Positions 7,758-14,824 of a stretch of 14,824 nucleotides of DNA are shown one piece after another; position 1 is the first letter of the stretch, and each line of letters begins with the position of its first letter. Where the stretch lies: positions 1 through 14,824 of the forward strand of contig PWKM01000230.1 of the NCBI GenBank assembly GCA_003559755.1, read 5' to 3'. The notes beneath the pieces are model-generated. The model was given only the letters and a program-made list of their open reading frames with translations, was not told the origin of the DNA and did not search any database. This stretch comes from Planctomycetota bacterium. GTDB taxonomy: Bacteria > Planctomycetota > PUPC01. The position numbers were made by a program, and so were the translations under genes.

Positions 7758-8501
7758 ATGAGGATTGTGGTTGTACCGGACACCGCGGCGATGGGAAGCC
7801 GCGCGGCGGACCTCGTCGAAGAAGAGATGGGCAAGCACGTCAACCCCGTGATCGGCCTGGCGACGGGCAGCACGCCGCTCCCGCTCTACAAAGAGCTCAT
7901 CCGACGGAACCGTGAGGGCGGGCTGGACTTCTCCACGACGATCACGTTCAACCTCGACGAGTATGTCGGCCTGCCGATCGCCCACCCCGAGAGCTATCGC
8001 CGGTTCATGAACGAGAACCTGTTCGACCACATCAACATCGTGCCCGGCAACACCCACGTGCCGAACGGGATGGCGGACGACGTGGAGGGCGAGTGCGAGA
8101 ACTACGAACGGATGATCGCCGACTGCGGCGGGATTGACCTGCAGGTGCTGGGGATCGGCGGGAACGGGCATATCGGGTTCAACGAGCCCGGCTCGTCGCT
8201 CGGCTCGCTCACCCGGATCAAGACGCTGACCGAGAAGACGCGGCAGGACAACGCCCGGTTCTTCGACTCGCTCGACGATGTTCCCCGTTATGCCATCACG
8301 ATGGGGATCGGGACGATCATCGCCGCCCGCAAGTGCATCCTGCTCGCCTCGGGCGAGGGGAAGGCCGACGCCATCAAGGCCGCCTGTGAAGGCCCGCTGA
8401 CGGCGATGTGCCCGGCGAGCGTGCTGCAGCTCCATCGCTATGCGACCCTGATTGTGACCGAGGAAGCCGCGGGCAAGCTCACGCTACCCGTCGAGGATTG
8501 A
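7758..8501 (+). CDS. nagB: Glucosamine-6-phosphate deaminase
   Basis: The 247-residue enzyme converts glucosamine 6-phosphate to fructose 6-phosphate and ammonia in the cytoplasm, linking amino sugars to glycolysis. It has the family's phosphate-binding GLATGSTP (33-40), the general-base Asp67 in FNLDEY, and the catalytic IGGNGHIGFNEP loop with His138 and Glu143. Position 136 is Asn where the E. coli enzyme has Asp141; Asn here is common in shorter, Bacillus-like NagB proteins, so activity is expected. It is about 20 residues shorter than E. coli NagB at the C terminus, again like the non-allosteric type. ATG at 7758 is chosen because GAGAGG (7747-7752) lies 5 bases upstream; the in-frame GTG at 7752 would overlap that site. 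It is the first gene of a three-gene unit. Confidence 0.95.
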   Translation: MRIVVVPDTAAMGSRAADLVEEEMGKHVNPVIGLATGSTPLPLYKELIRRNREGGLDFSTTITFNLDEYVGLPIAHPESYRRFMNENLFDHINIVPGNTHVPNGMADDVEGECENYERMIADCGGIDLQVLGIGGNGHIGFNEPGSSLGSLTRIKTLTEKTRQDNARFFDSLDDVPRYAITMGIGTIIAARKCILLASGEGKADAIKAACEGPLTAMCPASVLQLHRYATLIVTEEAAGKLTLPVED

Positions 8502-8514
8502 ATCCGGGGCGGGA

Positions 8515-8542
8515 GATCGGGCCCGAACCGGTCGGGCCGATC
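8515..8542 (+). other. Intercistronic hairpin between nagB and the GlmU-like gene
   Basis: GATC and GGCCCGA (8520-8526) pair with TCGGGCC (8532-8538) and GATC, giving an 11-bp stem with one bulged G and a 5-base loop. There is no T tract after it, so it is not a standard terminator. It could partly uncouple nagB from the downstream genes by processing or mRNA stabilisation. Confidence 0.5.
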
Positions 8543-8590
8543 ATCAGAAGAAGCCCCCAACACCGAACATAGAGGAGGTTGCCCGAGTCC

Positions 8591-9880
8591 ATGAAACTCA
8601 TCGTCTTCGAGGACCAGACGTACGAGAACCTGTTTCCGCTGACCTATCTCCGGCCCATCTTCGAACTCCGCTGCGGTGCGACCACCCTGCTGGAGAAGAT
8701 CGTCCACGCCGCAGGGGCCGACTCCGCCGCCTGCTTCGTCCGGGACTGGATGGCCGAGTCCTACGCCGAGAAGACGGACAGCCCGGTCAACGACCTTGAT
8801 CAGCTCGAGGGCGACGTGCTGCTGGTCAACGGCGGGCTGCTGGCGGACGGCGCGGTGGACCTGTCGGGGCTGGGCGAGGACCGGGCGGTCACCGCCGGGG
8901 ATGCACTGGTCGCGGCCCGCGTGTCGGCCGACACACTCGCCGAGGCCCGGGACGGGGCGTCCGGCGAGAACGCAGCCGAGACATTCGAAGCGATCCTCGC
9001 GGCGTTGTGCGAGAAGCTGTCGGCGGACGAGGCCGAGCCGACGATGATCGACGCCCCGTGGCTGCTCATCCGGCACAACGTGGCGATGCTCGAGAAGGAC
9101 TTCGAGCGGCTGTACGCGGGCCGGGCCGGGGTCCACGGCGACCTGCACGAGACGAGCTGCGTGGTCGGCGACCCCGACCGGCTGTACGTCGCCGAGTCCG
9201 CCTCGGTCGGGCCGATGGTGTCCATCGACGTGACCGACGGCCCGATCGTCCTCGAGGACGGTGTGAAGGTCCTGCCCCACACCCGGATCGAAGGCCCGAC
9301 CTACGTCGGCCCCGACTGCCAGTTGCACGGCGGCAAAATCCGCGAGGGCTGTTCGTTCGGGCCCGCCTGCCGGGTCGGCGGCGAGGTCGAATGCACGATT
9401 ATGCAGGGCCGTTCGAACAAGTACCACGACGGCTTCCTCGGCCACAGCTACCTGGGCGAGTGGGTGAACCTGGGGGCGATGACGACCAACAGCGACCTGA
9501 AGAACGACTACACCGGGGTCAGCGTCTATTTCAAGGATGAGCTGGTCGATACCGGCGAGCGGTTCCTCGGTTCGTTCATCGGCGATCATACGAAGACGAG
9601 CATCGGGACGCTTCTGAACACGGGGACCATCATCGGGGTGATGTCGAACCTGGTGTTCAACGGGGCCCTGATGCCCAAGGAGATTCCGTCGTTCTGCTGG
9701 ATGATAAATGACCGGCCGACCCGCGGGCTGGGCTTCAAGAATATGCTGTTCACGGCGCGGGCTGCCATGAAGCGGAGAGGGCTTGATTTCTCGCCCGCCG
9801 ACGAGCGTCTGCTCGCTCACGTCCGCGACATGGTCAAGCCGAAGCTCCGTGAGGCGATCAGGAAGGCGTTCAAGCGATAA
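8591..9880 (+). CDS. Alternate-form GlmU-like sugar-phosphate nucleotidyltransferase/acetyltransferase
   Basis: The 429-residue protein starts MKLIVFEDQTYENLFPLTYL and has RPIFELRCGATTLLEKI (21-37), the hallmark of the alternate GlmU-type family rather than the classic LxxGxGTRMxS pyrophosphorylase start. Residues about 200-380 form a left-handed beta-helix of hexapeptide repeats. KYHDGFLGHSYLGEWVNLGA (from Lys277) matches the acetyltransferase active-site region; His285 in GHSYLG aligns with the catalytic His of E. coli GlmU. The expected job is making UDP-GlcNAc from glucosamine 1-phosphate, or a related activated sugar. The ATG at 8591 follows AGAGGAGG (8571-8578) at a slightly long 12-base spacing; the TTG at 8579 abuts that site and is rejected. 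Sits after nagB and before an ACP gene. Which sugar it activates, and whether both activities are present, cannot be settled here. Confidence 0.85.
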   Translation: MKLIVFEDQTYENLFPLTYLRPIFELRCGATTLLEKIVHAAGADSAACFVRDWMAESYAEKTDSPVNDLDQLEGDVLLVNGGLLADGAVDLSGLGEDRAVTAGDALVAARVSADTLAEARDGASGENAAETFEAILAALCEKLSADEAEPTMIDAPWLLIRHNVAMLEKDFERLYAGRAGVHGDLHETSCVVGDPDRLYVAESASVGPMVSIDVTDGPIVLEDGVKVLPHTRIEGPTYVGPDCQLHGGKIREGCSFGPACRVGGEVECTIMQGRSNKYHDGFLGHSYLGEWVNLGAMTTNSDLKNDYTGVSVYFKDELVDTGERFLGSFIGDHTKTSIGTLLNTGTIIGVMSNLVFNGALMPKEIPSFCWMINDRPTRGLGFKNMLFTARAAMKRRGLDFSPADERLLAHVRDMVKPKLREAIRKAFKR

Positions 9881-9901
9881 CCGTTTTGAGAAGGAGAGCA
9901 A

Positions 9902-10150
9902 ATGGCGGACATGCAGGATGTTGAAAGTCGAGTCAAGCAGGTGACCAGCGACATACTCGGGGTGCCGGTGGACCAGATATCGAGCGAGTCGCGGTTCGTC
10001 CAGGACCTGAACGCCGAGTCCATCCAGAGCATCGAGCTCGTCGCCGGGTTCGAGGCGGAGTTCGATATCGAGATGGACGAGGACGAGGCGCTCGAGGTCA
10101 AGAACGTCGGCGATGCGATCACGTTCATCGCGAAATACGTCGACGAATAA
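9902..10150 (+). CDS. Acyl carrier protein with variant attachment motif
   Basis: This 82-residue acidic helical protein has the ACP pattern: helix 1, loop, then DLNAESIQSIELVAGFEAEF (35-54) and a C-terminal GDAITFIAKYV helix. Ser40 is the expected 4'-phosphopantetheine site. The normal DSL triplet is ESI here, and the following D-T/S is Q-S, so partner recognition may differ from the housekeeping ACP. A strong AAGGAG (9891-9896) lies 5 bases before the ATG, and the gene follows the GlmU-like gene by 21 bases, so it is co-transcribed. It ends with TAATAA. It carries acyl groups for an acyltransferase or synthase not in the window. The family is clear; whether it is the main fatty-acid ACP or a special one is not. 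Confidence 0.92.
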   Translation: MADMQDVESRVKQVTSDILGVPVDQISSESRFVQDLNAESIQSIELVAGFEAEFDIEMDEDEALEVKNVGDAITFIAKYVDE

Positions 10151-10182
10151 TAAGTCGCCTGAGCCGCACCGCAACACGAACG

Positions 10183-10223
10183 ACCGCTCCCCCGGGCAAG
10201 ATCGCCGGGGGAGCGGTGTTTTT
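10183..10223 (+). terminator. Intrinsic terminator of the nagB operon
   Basis: A perfect 13-bp inverted repeat, ACCGCTCCCCCGG (10183-10195) and CCGGGGGAGCGGT (10205-10217), with a 9-base loop, is followed by GTTTTT (10218-10223). It lies 33 bases after the ACP stop and just before the convergent TPR gene ends at 10232. On the minus strand the stem is not followed by a T tract, so it works mainly for the plus-strand operon. Confidence 0.9.
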
Positions 10224-10231
10224 CCCGCCAT

Positions 10232-11815
10232 CTATTCCTGCTGATTTGCGGGTGGTCCGCGTCCGTCGGACGACGGGCGGCGCAGGTATCGGGCAGCGAG
10301 GCCCGGCCCGAGCAGGGCGATGAGGACGATCGCCGTCGGCAGAGCGGACGCCGGCGAGCTGCTCCCGCTGCCGCCGCCCACTCTTCGGCACCATCCGCCC
10401 CACGGCCACGCCAGGTCGGGCGCGGGCGGGCCGTCGCCCTTGACTCGGTCCAGGGCGATCTGTGCCCGGGCGAACTCCGGCTCTTTCTCCAGCGCCATCT
10501 CCAGCGCCCCCCGGGCCAGCGTCCTGTCGCCCTTCTCCTCATAGGCCAGCCCCAGGGCATAGTAGAGGTCGGCGGCCTCGGGCTGTTCCTGGATCGAGGC
10601 CTCGAGCAGTTTGATCGCCTCGTCCGGCCGTCCGCTGTGGACGTAGCAGATGCCGAGGTTGTAGATGGCTTTTCGGTCATCGGGCCGGCGTTCGAGCACC
10701 TGGTGCAACTGCTCGATCGCCTGGCTGAACAGCTTGCGGCGGGCCAGTGCCAGTGCGTATTCGAGTCGAGCGGCGGGATGTTCCGGGTCGGCCTCGACGG
10801 CTTCTTCGAGCAGTGCCACCGCCTGCCGCAGGCGGCCTCGGCTGGTCAGTTGTTGGGCATACACGATTCGCGGCCCGGCCTGTTCGGGTGCGAGCTCGAT
10901 CGCCCGTTCGTAGTGCCGCTCTGCTTCCTCGTCTCGCCCCTTCGTCAGCAGCACGGTCCCAAGGTTGAGGTGTGCGTCGGGGTAATCCGGCTCGAGTTCG
11001 ATGGCTCGCCGCAGTTGCCGCTCGGCCCGGTCGATCAGGACGGCGGCGAGCAGGGCGACGGCGTGGTTGTTGCGAATCCACGGGTCGTGGGGAGCGGCTC
11101 GCAGTGCCCGCGAGTAATGCGACAGGGCTTCGACCGGTCGCCCCACCCGTCGATAGGCCCGGGCCAGTTCGGCCTGGATGTCCGGGTGATCGGGGTCCAG
11201 TTCGTGTGCTCTGCGGAGGTGGGCCAGTGAGCCGGCGGCATCGCCCTGCTGGGCGACGACCCTGCCCAGGTCCATGTGGGCGAGCGGCCAGTCGGGCGCT
11301 TTGTGTACTACGATCTCCAGTTGGCTCCGCCGTTCGATCAGTTCCTCGGGCGAGTCGCCATCGACTGACACCGCTTTCTCGAACGCCTCCAATGCCTCTG
11401 CCGGGATGGCGGGCGGGTGGTATGTCCGGGCCGGCGTCCCGTCTTTCTCTGCGAGCGCCTGCTCCACAGCGGGCACCAGCTCTTCAGGGGACGGGGCGGT
11501 CACGGTGTGCTCCTCGGCCGGGCGGCGGCCGCTCTTTGTTACCTCGAAGCGGAGGGTGTCGCGCCCGGCCCTCACCGTGATGATCACGTCGGCCTCCGCC
11601 GTCCGCCATCGGGTGACGTCGGCGCGGGTTCGCCCGTAACTCAATTTCGATGCGTGGCGGAATACGCGAAGGAGTGTGCCTGGGAAGGGGCTGGGCGGAT
11701 CGAGCGGTGGGCCGGGGCGAATCACCAGCCGTTCAACATCTGCGCCGGCATGTCCGGCGAAAGCGCATATACCGATGGCGATGCACAGCGCGGTCAGGGC
11801 ACGGCCGAAGCTCAT
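10232..11815 (-). CDS. Exported TPR protein with eight repeats and a C-terminal membrane/sorting tail
   Basis: The 527-residue product opens with a signal peptide (MSFGRALTALCIAIGICAFA, cleavage after about Gly-Ala 25). Residues about 27-150 are an unrecognised domain. Eight consecutive 34-residue TPR units run from about 177 to 448, for example PDAHLNLGTVLLTKGRDEEA. The tail has a Gly/Ser-rich stretch (480-487, GGGSGSSS), a hydrophobic segment (about 489-507, SALPTAIVLIALLGPGLAA) and an Arg-rich end. This architecture resembles C-terminal sorting signals cut by exosortase- or rhombosortase-like proteases, or a simple C-terminal anchor; the 15 residues after the segment are longer than in classic signals. 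The ATG (11815) shares its A with the TGA of the lipoprotein gene, so the two are translationally coupled. It probably acts as a protein-binding scaffold at the envelope; partner unknown. Confidence 0.82.
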   Translation of the reverse strand: MSFGRALTALCIAIGICAFAGHAGADVERLVIRPGPPLDPPSPFPGTLLRVFRHASKLSYGRTRADVTRWRTAEADVIITVRAGRDTLRFEVTKSGRRPAEEHTVTAPSPEELVPAVEQALAEKDGTPARTYHPPAIPAEALEAFEKAVSVDGDSPEELIERRSQLEIVVHKAPDWPLAHMDLGRVVAQQGDAAGSLAHLRRAHELDPDHPDIQAELARAYRRVGRPVEALSHYSRALRAAPHDPWIRNNHAVALLAAVLIDRAERQLRRAIELEPDYPDAHLNLGTVLLTKGRDEEAERHYERAIELAPEQAGPRIVYAQQLTSRGRLRQAVALLEEAVEADPEHPAARLEYALALARRKLFSQAIEQLHQVLERRPDDRKAIYNLGICYVHSGRPDEAIKLLEASIQEQPEAADLYYALGLAYEEKGDRTLARGALEMALEKEPEFARAQIALDRVKGDGPPAPDLAWPWGGWCRRVGGGSGSSSPASALPTAIVLIALLGPGLAARYLRRPSSDGRGPPANQQE

Positions 11816-13185
11816 CAGTTCTCGAACGCGACGGCGTAGACTCGCCCGTCTGCTGTGTACAGTGAGATGACGTCGTTATCCTGGTTCGTCACGACGCCGA
11901 CGAACGGGGCGATGGGCTCGGACCACTGCACCTGGCCGGTGTCGTCATCGACCATCGCGACCTGTTCCGCTTCTCTCAGGACGAGGAGGTTGTTGCCGCT
12001 TCTGGCCACGGGCTTGAGTCCGCCCCTGAGGAACCAGCGCTCGTCGCCCTCCACTGCGGAGACCGAGTATAGGCCGTCCCGGAATGCCGAGAAATAGAGC
12101 ACGTCCTCGTCATCGGAGAGCCACGGGCCGTCGGTCACCCTGCCCCCGGCTCCGAACGACCACCTTCGGTTGAGGGACGCTCGGTGTATTGCGGTGACCT
12201 CGAAGTTTTCGTTGCCCACGTAGAGCATGTTGTCGGTGCCGGCGATGCCGGCCGGTCGGCCGCCCAGGTCGAACGAGCCGTGCAGCAGCCGTCGCTCGGC
12301 GTTATATACGGCCAGGTTGCCCTCGTCTGCGGCTGCATAGACCATGCCCTCGTGCTGGTCCGGTCGGACGAATACGCGGTTCCCCGCCCGGTAGGTCCAG
12401 TGCGGGTGGCGGTCTCCGAACCGGAACCCGTGGACGTCGCCGTTCCAGGCCCCGAAGATGAACCAGGTGTCGTCACAATAGGGTTCGGAGGCGGGCTGGA
12501 TGTCGGTCTCGAACCGCCACCGCTCGGTGCCGTCGGTCTTGTTGAGCACGTGGATGGTGTCGAACGAGCTGAAGACGACGTAGTCCGGGCTGAACCCGAT
12601 CTTTGTATCGAGCCGCCTGTCCAGCGTGTAGACCCATCGCGTGATTCCGCTCCGCTGGTCGATGCAGTAGATGCGGTTGCCGTTTGTCACCAGGTAGAGC
12701 TGGCCGTCGTCGAGGTAGGCGGAGTGGATGCCGGTCCCGTCGAGTTCCAGCCGCCAGATGACCTGCATCCCGCGTCGTGTGAGCGTTGCCCGGCTGACGA
12801 TGTTCCGGTCAATCCTCTCGGTGGGTACCTCGGGCACGTCCGGGTCGGGCGTGACGTCCGGCCGGTCCGGGGTGGGGGTAACCGGTGCGGGTGTCTTGTC
12901 TTCCGGGAAGAACACGAGTTTGCTTGGTCTGTGGTCTCTCTCGTATGTAGCGACAAGCGAGTCATACAGTTCACTCAACTGCTCACGGGTCCTCTCGCCG
13001 CTCGCCATCAGTGCCTTGTGGATGCGGACGAGGGTCGCCTCCAGTTCCTGGCCTTTTGCCATGAACTGCTCCTCGATTTCATCTGCCACCATCTTGGCGG
13101 GCGGAACGGCGGTGCATCCCAGGGCGAGGACGGCGAGGATCAACACTCCCGACAGGAGGGCAAGGTGCCAAACCATTCGGTTCAT
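11815..13185 (-). CDS. Lipoprotein with PQQ-like beta-propeller repeats
   Basis: The start at 13185 is chosen because AAGGAG (13194-13199) lies 8 bases before it and it begins a typical lipoprotein signal, MNRMVWHLALLSGVLILAVL, ending in an LALGC box with Cys24; an upstream in-frame ATG at 13239 would add 18 residues before the signal and run through that site and into glyA. After the Cys come a charged, probably coiled-coil stretch (about 30-85), a Pro/Asp/Thr-rich linker (about 95-120) and a domain of repeated beta-propeller blades (about 130-456) with motifs such as IYCIDQRSGITRWVYTL and GQVQWSEPI. Such propeller lipoproteins (BamB-like architecture) dock partner proteins at the envelope. 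A propeller held away from the membrane by a linker suits a docking role. Linked by overlap to the TPR gene downstream and separated by 20 bases from glyA. Not BamB itself as far as can be seen. Confidence 0.85.
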   Translation of the reverse strand: MNRMVWHLALLSGVLILAVLALGCTAVPPAKMVADEIEEQFMAKGQELEATLVRIHKALMASGERTREQLSELYDSLVATYERDHRPSKLVFFPEDKTPAPVTPTPDRPDVTPDPDVPEVPTERIDRNIVSRATLTRRGMQVIWRLELDGTGIHSAYLDDGQLYLVTNGNRIYCIDQRSGITRWVYTLDRRLDTKIGFSPDYVVFSSFDTIHVLNKTDGTERWRFETDIQPASEPYCDDTWFIFGAWNGDVHGFRFGDRHPHWTYRAGNRVFVRPDQHEGMVYAAADEGNLAVYNAERRLLHGSFDLGGRPAGIAGTDNMLYVGNENFEVTAIHRASLNRRWSFGAGGRVTDGPWLSDDEDVLYFSAFRDGLYSVSAVEGDERWFLRGGLKPVARSGNNLLVLREAEQVAMVDDDTGQVQWSEPIAPFVGVVTNQDNDVISLYTADGRVYAVAFEN

Positions 13186-13205
13186 GTTTCTGGCTCCTTC
13201 TTCGT

Positions 13206-14456
13206 TCAGAGGTCCGGGTGGAGGGGGAACCGGGCGCACAGCTCGGCCACCTCCTCGCGGATTTGGTTTCTCAGGTCACTATCATCTGGATTTCGGAGCA
13301 CCTTGTCAATCCATTCCGAAATTTGTTTCATCTCGGGCTCGGCCATCCCCCGGGTGCTCACCGCCGGCGTGCCGATTCGGATGCCGCTGGTCTGTGTGAC
13401 CGGCCGGGGGTCAAACGGGATGAGGTTTTTGTTGACGATGATACCGGCCTGCTCGAGCAGTCTGCTGGCGATGTCTCCGGACAGGTCGCGGCTGTGCAGG
13501 TCGATAAGGCACATGTGGTTGTCGCTGCCGCCCGACACGATGCGGTACCCGGCCTCGCTCATCCGGTCGATGATCGCCCCGCAGTTGCGGAGGATCAGGC
13601 GTTGGTATTTCACGAAACGGTCGGACATCGCTTCCTTGAGCGCGACGGCCTTGCCGGCGATGGTGTGCATCAGCGGCCCGCCCTGTATGCCGGGAAAGAC
13701 CAGTGAATCGATCCGGTCGGCGAAATCGCCCCGGCACAGGATGATGCCCCCGCGGGGGCCGCGCATCGTCTTGTGAGTGGTGAGAGTCACGAAATCGGCG
13801 TGGGGGACCGGGTTGGGGTGCAGCCCCGCTGCGATCAGGCCGGCGATATGGGCGCTGTCGACGAGTACCAGGGCGCCGACTTCGTCCGCGATCGAACGGA
13901 ACGCGGCGAAGTCGATGATCCGCGGATAGGCGCTGGCCCCCACGATGATGAGCTTGGGCCGGTGTGACCGGGCCTTGGCGCGCACCTCGTCCATGTCGAT
14001 CCACTCGGTATCCCGGTTGACGCCGTAGGTGACAACGTCGTAGAACATTCCGCTGAAGTTTTTCGGCGCCCCGTGCGACAGGTGGCCGCCTGCGGCGAGT
14101 GACATCGACAGCACGGGGTCGCCCGGTTCGAGGACGGCGAACATCACGGCCATATTGGCCTGTGAGCCGGAGTGCGGCTGTACGTTGGCGTGTTCGGCCC
14201 CGAAGAGGTCGGTCGCCCGGTCGCGGGCCAGGTTCTCGACCACGTCGTAATATTCGCACCCACCGTAGTAGCGCTTGCCGGGGTAGCCCTCGGCGTACTT
14301 GTTGGTCATGATGGAGCCGGAGACGGTGAGGACCGCCTCGCTGACGAAGTTCTCGGCGGCGATCAGCTCGATGTGGCTGCGCTGCCGGTCCACCTCGCGG
14401 ACCAGCGCATCGTAGATGTCGGGGTCTGTCCGACGAAGGGAATGAAGCGACATCAT
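13206..14456 (-). CDS. glyA: Serine hydroxymethyltransferase
   Basis: The 416-residue PLP enzyme interconverts serine and glycine while loading tetrahydrofolate with a one-carbon unit. It has ELIAAENFVS near the N terminus, HSGSQAN (95-101), the stacking His in GGHLSHG (near 125), Asp200 for the PLP ring nitrogen, and Lys229 in TLTTHKTMRGPRGG for the PLP Schiff base; these fall at the E. coli numbering and length (417). The usual VDMAH is VDSAH here, with Ser201 replacing Met, and the usual TLAG/TLRG after the lysine is TMRG. ATG at 14456 is chosen because it lies inside the prfB stop (ATGA, 4-base overlap) and 9 bases after an AGGAG site; a second ATG follows directly. Second gene of the visible operon. 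Confidence 0.96.
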   Translation of the reverse strand: MMSLHSLRRTDPDIYDALVREVDRQRSHIELIAAENFVSEAVLTVSGSIMTNKYAEGYPGKRYYGGCEYYDVVENLARDRATDLFGAEHANVQPHSGSQANMAVMFAVLEPGDPVLSMSLAAGGHLSHGAPKNFSGMFYDVVTYGVNRDTEWIDMDEVRAKARSHRPKLIIVGASAYPRIIDFAAFRSIADEVGALVLVDSAHIAGLIAAGLHPNPVPHADFVTLTTHKTMRGPRGGIILCRGDFADRIDSLVFPGIQGGPLMHTIAGKAVALKEAMSDRFVKYQRLILRNCGAIIDRMSEAGYRIVSGGSDNHMCLIDLHSRDLSGDIASRLLEQAGIIVNKNLIPFDPRPVTQTSGIRIGTPAVSTRGMAEPEMKQISEWIDKVLRNPDDSDLRNQIREEVAELCARFPLHPDL

Positions 14457-14824
14457 TTCTGCATACTCCTCTTGAGGTAGGCCCTCATGAACGGGTCGAT
14501 GTCTCCGTCGAGCACGGCCTCAGTGTTCCCGGTCTCGTGTTCGGTCCGATGGTCCTTGACCATCTGGTAGGGCTGGAGGACGTATGATCTGATCTGGTTG
14601 CCCCAGGCGATCTCGCCCTTCTCGCCGTACAGGTCGCGGAGTTCCTTCTCCCGCTTCTGTTCCTCCAGCCGGAAAAGCCGCGCTCGCATCAGCTTGAGCG
14701 CGGTCGCCCGGTTCTTGTGCTGTGACCGCTCGTTTTGACATTGCACGACGACCCCGGTCGGGAGATGGGTGATGCGGACGGCCGAGTCGGTCACGTTGAC
14801 GTGCTGGCCGCCGGCCCCGCTGGA
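14453..14824 (-). CDS. prfB: Peptide chain release factor 2, C-terminal part
   Basis: Only the last 123 residues lie in the window; the gene continues past 14824. The first visible residues are SSGAGGQHVNVTDSAVRITH, containing the GGQ peptidyl-tRNA hydrolysis motif, followed by HLPTGVVVQCQNERSQHKNR typical of RF2, and the C-terminal segment ending DPFMRAYLKRSMQK. RF2 reads UGA and UAA and releases the peptide. The RF2/RF1 choice rests on VNVTDSAVRITH, which is RF2-type. The programmed frameshift site, if present, would lie outside the window. The TGA (14453-14455) overlaps the glyA start. Confidence 0.93.
   Translation of the reverse strand, partial: SSGAGGQHVNVTDSAVRITHLPTGVVVQCQNERSQHKNRATALKLMRARLFRLEEQKREKELRDLYGEKGEIAWGNQIRSYVLQPYQMVKDHRTEHETGNTEAVLDGDIDPFMRAYLKRSMQK

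Noticed and set aside
8438..10231. 597-codon open frame on the minus strand opposite nagB, the GlmU-like gene and the ACP gene
   Set aside because: It covers three recognisable plus-strand genes and a terminator, and has no ribosome binding site or family features.
12184..13776. 530-codon plus-strand frame opposite the lipoprotein and glyA genes
   Set aside because: It crosses the gap between two solid minus-strand genes and has no recognisable domain.

Overview
The window is GC-rich chromosomal DNA with 11 protein-coding genes (two cut by the window edges), no RNA genes and no mobile-element genes. The best guess for the host is a member of the Planctomycetota, perhaps Phycisphaerae-like. 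This rests on an alternate-form GlmU-like protein, a fused membrane/spermidine-synthase-like protein, a secreted family 8 polysaccharide lyase, and an intergenic stretch built from the kind of palindromic dispersed repeat often seen in such genomes. This placement is inference; there is no marker gene in the window that fixes it.

Layout. Positions 1-2387 (+) hold a C45/AAT-type autoprocessing acyltransferase-hydrolase (5' end missing) joined by an ATGA overlap to a uroporphyrinogen-decarboxylase-family protein. Positions 2524-5034 (+) hold an 836-residue protein with a duplicated membrane half and a C-terminal spermidine-synthase-like domain that has lost polyamine-site acidic residues. Positions 5118-7175 (+) encode an exported PL8 polysaccharide lyase with a full catalytic set. 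Positions 7176-7757 have no gene: two 120-bp copies of a nested-palindrome repeat, a low-complexity tract, then a near-perfect sigma-70 promoter. That promoter drives nagB, a GlmU-like gene and an acyl carrier protein gene (7758-10150), ending at a strong intrinsic terminator (10183-10223).

The minus strand (14824 down to 10232) carries one tight operon: the end of prfB, glyA, an outer-membrane-type lipoprotein with a PQQ-like beta-propeller, and an exported TPR protein with a C-terminal membrane/sorting tail. Start and stop codons overlap at prfB/glyA (4 bases) and at lipoprotein/TPR (1 base), and only 20 bases separate glyA from the lipoprotein gene, so the four are very probably co-transcribed and converge on the terminator region from the right.

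How they fit. NagB and the GlmU-like protein both act on amino-sugar phosphates, and the lyase would release sugars that may include amino sugars, so the middle of the window is plausibly about polysaccharide use and envelope amino-sugar supply. The propeller lipoprotein and TPR protein look like an envelope pair riding on a translation/one-carbon operon. I did not find a clear defence, secretion or mobile system. The less-explored candidates are the C45/UroD-like pair, the duplicated fusion protein, the variant-motif ACP and the lipoprotein/TPR pair.
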